NCBI RefSeq assembly: GCF_009793335.1
Contig: NZ_WING01000003.1
Span: 496,001-560,000, forward strand
From: Actinomadura sp. J1-007
GTDB lineage: Bacteria > Actinomycetota > Actinomycetes > Streptosporangiales > Streptosporangiaceae
Length of the DNA: 64,000 bases
Reading direction: 5' to 3'
Position numbers and translations under genes: made by a program. Of this stretch, positions 61,501 through 64,000 are shown piece by piece; position 1 is the first letter of the stretch; every line of letters begins with the position of its first letter. The notes below the pieces were generated by a model. It did no database searches. It saw only the letters and a program-made list of their open reading frames with translations, and was not told where the DNA came from.

Positions 61501-64000
61501 CGACGCCGCGCACCCCGTCCCGCCCCGACCGTTCCGCGAGGCGGAACGCCAGGTCGAACTTCGCGGCGCCCGTCGGCACGGTCGCGACCTCGGCGTCCAG
61601 GCCGGGCAGCGACGGCGCGCCGCCCGCGTCGTTCCAGTACGTCAGCATGATCTGGAACAGCGGGTGCCGGGCGAGGGAGCGCGGCGGGGCGAGGGCCTCC
61701 ACGAGCCGTTCGAACGGCAGGTCCTGGTGCTCGAACGCGGCGAGGTCGGCCTCGCGGACGCGGCCGAGCAGCTCGGCGAAGCCGGGCGCGCCCGAGGTGT
61801 CGGCGCGCAGCACGAGGGAGTTGACGAAGCAGCCGACGAGGGAGCCGAGCGCGTCGTCGGTCCGTCCGGCGGCGGGCGTGCCGATCGGGATGTCGGTGCC
61901 CGCGCCGAGCCGGGTCAGCAGCGCCGCGATCCCCGCCTGCACGGTCATGAACAGGCTCGCCCGCGCGTCCCGCGCGAGCCCGGCGAGCGCCCGGTGCAGG
62001 CCGGGCCCGATCTCGAACGGGACGACCTCGCCCCGGTGGCTGGCGACGGCGGGGCGGGGCCGGTCGGCCGGGAGCTCCAGCTCGACCGGCAGGCCGTCCA
62101 GGGTTTTCTCCCAATGGGCGAGCTGCCGCGCGGCGAGCGACCCGGGGTCGTCCTCGTCGCCGAGCAGGTCCCGCTGCCAGAGCGTGTAGTCGGCGTACTG
62201 GACGGGCAGCGGCTCCCACCCGGGCGGTCCGCCCGCCGCCCCGCCGGGCCCGCCGCCGTGCCGCGCGGCGTACGCGGCGGCGAGGTCGGCGAGCAGGCGG
62301 TCCTGCGACCATTCGTCGCCCGCGATGTGGTGCAGGAGCAGCAGCAGGACGTGCGCGTCCGGCCCCTCCTCCAGCAGCGTGGCGCGGAACGGCGGCTCGG
62401 CGGCCAGGTCGAACGCGTGCCGCGCCGCCGCGTCGAACTCGTCCCGCCCGGCGGCCACGCGCAGCTCCGGCGCCGCGGAGGCGTCCAGGACGTGCTGGTA
62501 CGGGGTGCCGTCGTCGTCGGGGAACAGCGTCCGCAGGATCTCGTGCCGCGCCGTCAGGTCGCCGAGCGCGGCGGCGAGCGCCGGGACGTCCAGCGGGCCG
62601 GTGAGCCGCAGCGCGATCGGCACGTTGTAGGCCGTGCGGTCCCCGGTCCGGTGCAGGAACCACAGCCCGCGCTGCGCGGACGACAGGGGGACGCGCGGCG
62701 GGCGGGGCCGCGGGACGAGCCGCGGCCGGTCCGTGTCCTCGGCGCCGAGCGCCGCCGCGATCCCCGCGACGGTCGGCGACTCGAACACGGTGCGGATGCC
62801 GAGCTCCGCGCCCAGCACCGCCCGGACCCGGCCCGCGAGCCGCGCGGCCAGCAGCGAGTCGCCGCCGAGGTCGAAGAACCCGTCGTCCACCCCCACCGAG
62901 GGCAGGCCGAGCACCTCGGCGAACAGCCCGCACAGCTTCTCCTCCCGCGCGGTGCGCGGCGCGGCGCCCGAGACCGCGGCGCCGAGGTCCGGCGCGGGCA
63001 GCGCCCGCCGGTCGAGCTTGCCGTTGACGGTCAGCGGCAGCGCGTCCAGGCGGACCACGGCCGAGGGCACCATGTGCGAGGGCAGCCGCTCCCCCAGGTA
63101 CGTCCGCAGCCCGTCGTCGATCCGCGGCGCGCCGCCCGCGCCGCCCGCGTCGCCCGCACGCGGCACGGTGTAGGCGACCAGGCGGCGGTCGCCGGGACGG
63201 TCCTCGCGGACGATCACGGCGGCGTCGGCCACCTCCGGGTGCGCGAGCAGCGCGGCCTCGATCTCGCCGGGCTCCACCCGGAACCCGCGGACCTTGACCT
63301 GGTCGTCGGCGCGGCCGAGGAACTCCAGCTCCCCGTCCGCGGTCCGCCGGGCGAGGTCGCCGGAGCGGTACATGCGCGAGCCGGGCGGGCCGTACGGGTC
63401 GGCGACGAACCGCTGCGCGGTGAGGTCCGGCCGCCCGAGGTAGCCGTCCGCGAGTCCCGCGCCCGCGACGTACATCTCGGCGGTGCGTCCCGGGCCGGCG
63501 GGTTGCAGCGCGTCGTCCAGCAGGTACACGCGCAGGTCCGGGATGGGGCGGCCGATGACGCTGCCGCCGCCGAGCGCGTCCGGGCCGAGTTCGGCGAACG
63601 TGACGTGGACGGTCGTCTCGGTGATGCCGTACATGTTGACCAGGCGCGGGGCGTCCGCCGGATGCCGCTCGTACCAGGAGGCGAGGCGGGCGGGTTCGAG
63701 GGCCTCGCCGCCGAACACCACGTACCGCAGCGCCTCCAGGTCGTGCCCCGGCTCCTCACGGTCGGCGCGCGCGAGCTGGTAGAACGCCGACGGCGTCTGG
63801 TTGAGCACGGTCACGCGCTCGTCCGCGAGCAGCCGTAGGAACGCCTCGGGCGAACGGCTGACCTCGTGCGGGACGACGACGAGCCGCCCGCCGTGCAGCA
63901 GCGCGCCCCACAGCTCCCAGACCGAGAAGTCGAAGGCGTAGGAGTGGAACAGCGTCCACACGTCCTCGCCGGTGAACCCGAACCAGTGGTCCGTCGCCGA
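58571..64000 (-). CDS. Siderophore nonribosomal peptide synthetase, N-terminus outside the window, three apparent frameshifts
   Basis: Visible domain order is A1 (partial)-T1-C2-A2-T2-TE. A1 begins in WFGFTGEDVWTLFHSYAFDF; its specificity residues read D-F-W-N-V-G-M-V-H-(K), a threonine code. T1 is FFDLGGDSLLAARL. C2 has HHIAGDEWS. A2 (YVIYTSGSTGRPKGVVVTH) reads D-A-W-G-A-G-A-V-N-(K), which I cannot assign; hydroxyornithine is inferred from context. T2 is FFDLGGHSLLAARL, and TE has GWSFGGVIAHH. One-base losses lie near 60292, 59767 and 59485. A Gly/Thr/Ala-repeat insert occurs in A2. The upstream part should hold a starter condensation domain for DHB. Confidence 0.9.
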   Translation of the reverse strand, partial: SATDHWFGFTGEDVWTLFHSYAFDFSVWELWGALLHGGRLVVVPHEVSRSPEAFLRLLADERVTVLNQTPSAFYQLARADREEPGHDLEALRYVVFGGEALEPARLASWYERHPADAPRLVNMYGITETTVHVTFAELGPDALGGGSVIGRPIPDLRVYLLDDALQPAGPGRTAEMYVAGAGLADGYLGRPDLTAQRFVADPYGPPGSRMYRSGDLARRTADGELEFLGRADDQVKVRGFRVEPGEIEAALLAHPEVADAAVIVREDRPGDRRLVAYTVPRAGDAGGAGGAPRIDDGLRTYLGERLPSHMVPSAVVRLDALPLTVNGKLDRRALPAPDLGAAVSGAAPRTAREEKLCGLFAEVLGLPSVGVDDGFFDLGGDSLLAARLAGRVRAVLGAELGIRTVFESPTVAGIAAALGAEDTDRPRLVPRPRPPRVPLSSAQRGLWFLHRTGDRTAYNVPIALRLTGPLDVPALAAALGDLTARHEILRTLFPDDDGTPYQHVLDASAAPELRVAAGRDEFDAAARHAFDLAAEPPFRATLLEEGPDAHVLLLLLHHIAGDEWSQDRLLADLAAAYAARHGGGPGGAAGGPPGWEPLPVQYADYTLWQRDLLGDEDDPGSLAARQLAHWEKTLDGLPVELELPADRPRPAVASHRGEVVPFEIGPGLHRALAGLARDARASLFMTVQAGIAALLTRLGAGTDIPIGTPAAGRTDDALGSLVGCFVNSLVLRADTSGAPGFAELLGRVREADLAAFEHQDLPFERLVEALAPPRSLARHPLFQIMLTYWNDAGGAPSLPGLDAEVATVPTGAAKFDLAFRLAERSGRDGVRGVVEYSTDLFDRATVEALVGRLLRLLEGAAADPSRPITELDVLGEDERHTILHGWNDTAHDVPPATLPALFEARVRRAPDATALVLGDEELTYAQLNARANRLAHRLAGEHGVDREDIVGIALPRSVDMVVAVLGVLKAGAAYLPLDPEYPADRLAFMVEDARPACVVTARGTRPPGAVAELVIDDERDLAGAPCPDVDPPGPLSVRDAAYVIYTSGSTGRPKGVVVTHAGIADLVATQERRFGVGPHSRVLHFASLSFDAALWQMCIALLSGGTLVICPSDLRTPGAPLADYARRHRVDLLGLPPSVLAMFPDGVELPRGSTLAIGAEKVPPELVARWGRRHRVVNAYGPTEATVNATLWDCDPDASGPVPIGIPDPGTRAYVLDAALRPVPPGVVGELYLAGTGWRAATSAAPPRPPNGSSPTRTGRPAPACTGRATSPAGPPRASCTSPGAPTTRSRCAGSGSSRGRSRRCWRGGTAWRRPPWSSARTGPATPASSRTSPSRARGPAPTPAPVRAPAPARAPASARAQRRRARSSGSCGARWRPSCPATWSPRRSSSSTRCPSRRTARSTAGRCPRPPGRGVARPRPARPAGGDALRAVRRGARRAAGRHRRLVLRPRRALAARRPADRPRPGRVRRRDQRRDDLRRADPRGAGRAAGDRRRGRGAGDPAAVPDVGEGTPLFCFHPAGGIAWCFSGLMKHVHDVPIYGVQARNLARRVAPADTLEEMAAEYIAEMRKARPHGPYALLGWSFGGVIAHHVAVALQEQGEKVELVVMLDSYPSGVWDRLPSEEDALRALLYMVGHDMGADGGEPVTRERVMEILRAEGSALANLKDFTPAAMIDNFAVSARLEKDAAFGRYDGDLLFFTAALDPAALGPGATPPTYRLWEPYVGGAVDNHDLDCAHKDMTQPGPIAEIGAIVGARLRGAAAPPAAAPPAAAPRAATGPRAAGSSADGPRAAGPPGGVPHAAGPEGRR
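59925..59990. repeat. Low-complexity GCGCCGGTGCC repeat in the A2 domain
   Basis: Short units built from GCCGGTGCC and GCACCGGTGCC encode an ADAGTGAGTGTGAGTG-like stretch followed by IGAGAEAAGA. It lies between the A8 and A10 motifs of the A2 domain, in a loop that tolerates length change. Confidence 0.75.

Noticed and set aside
60479..63838. Plus-strand open frame of about 1119 residues over the NRPS
   Set aside because: It is antisense to the A, T and C domains; its composition is the mirror of their codon bias.

Overview
The window is very GC-rich, gene-dense DNA with GTG/TTG starts, four-base ATGA/GTGA gene overlaps, an F420-type LLM oxidoreductase, an MbtH-like protein, a SigE-family sigma factor and DtxR/IdeR-type iron boxes. 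All of this fits a filamentous actinomycete (Streptosporangiales/Actinomadura-like is a guess, not proven). No rRNA, tRNA, CRISPR array, transposase or phage gene was recognised.

Layout. 1-8.4 kb: the end of an NCS1 permease overlapping a GH106-like glycosidase, a HAD hydrolase plus DeoR regulator divergent from an MFS transporter, a GNAT-like protein, and a TetR regulator divergent from a cytochrome P450 (8.5-9.8 kb). 9.9-15 kb: B3/B4 protein, LysE exporter, GNAT, MpaB-like oxygenase and a large unrecognised protein. 15.2-24.4 kb: a siderophore block. On the minus strand are dhbA-C-E-B, a free aryl carrier protein and MbtH (2,3-dihydroxybenzoate synthesis and activation). Divergently there are a fused FecCD permease, its ATPase and a Fes-like esterase, with iron boxes in between. 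24.5-31.2 kb: DUF3311/SSS symporter, a DsbD-N-like plus thioredoxin lipoprotein pair, an LLM oxidoreductase, a sigma factor with a membrane beta-propeller protein, and a RibD/DHFR-like protein. 31.3-37.7 kb: a six-gene Mrp Na+/H+ antiporter operon. 37.8-45 kb: an RbsABC-type importer divergent from an SDR, a benzoylformate-decarboxylase-like enzyme and an IclR regulator. 45-54.4 kb: an eight-gene operon (BtpA/SgcQ, PfkB, RbsBAC-type importer, phosphotriesterase-like, amidotransferase-like, TenA-like) divergent from a LacI regulator and an M20 peptidase. 54.8-64 kb: a second siderophore block with an ornithine N-monooxygenase, siderophore-interacting reductase, DHA2 exporter and a truncated NRPS (A-T-C-A-T-TE visible).

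How they work together. The two siderophore blocks together encode DHB supply, activation and carrier, amino-acid N-hydroxylation, an NRPS whose first visible A domain has a threonine code, export, uptake, ester hydrolysis and a reductase. This predicts a mixed catecholate-hydroxamate siderophore, although about 30 kb of unrelated genes separates the halves. The LacI operon looks like a catabolic or salvage system for an unknown small molecule. It has repeated 14-bp operators, including one inside the M20 coding sequence that is written in unusually AT-rich codons.

Caution. Eleven genes are split by fifteen apparent frameshifts, and every one is a one-base loss in a G/C-rich context while both flanking frames remain well conserved. 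They are most likely sequence errors. I annotated these genes as single CDSs and give the approximate break points.
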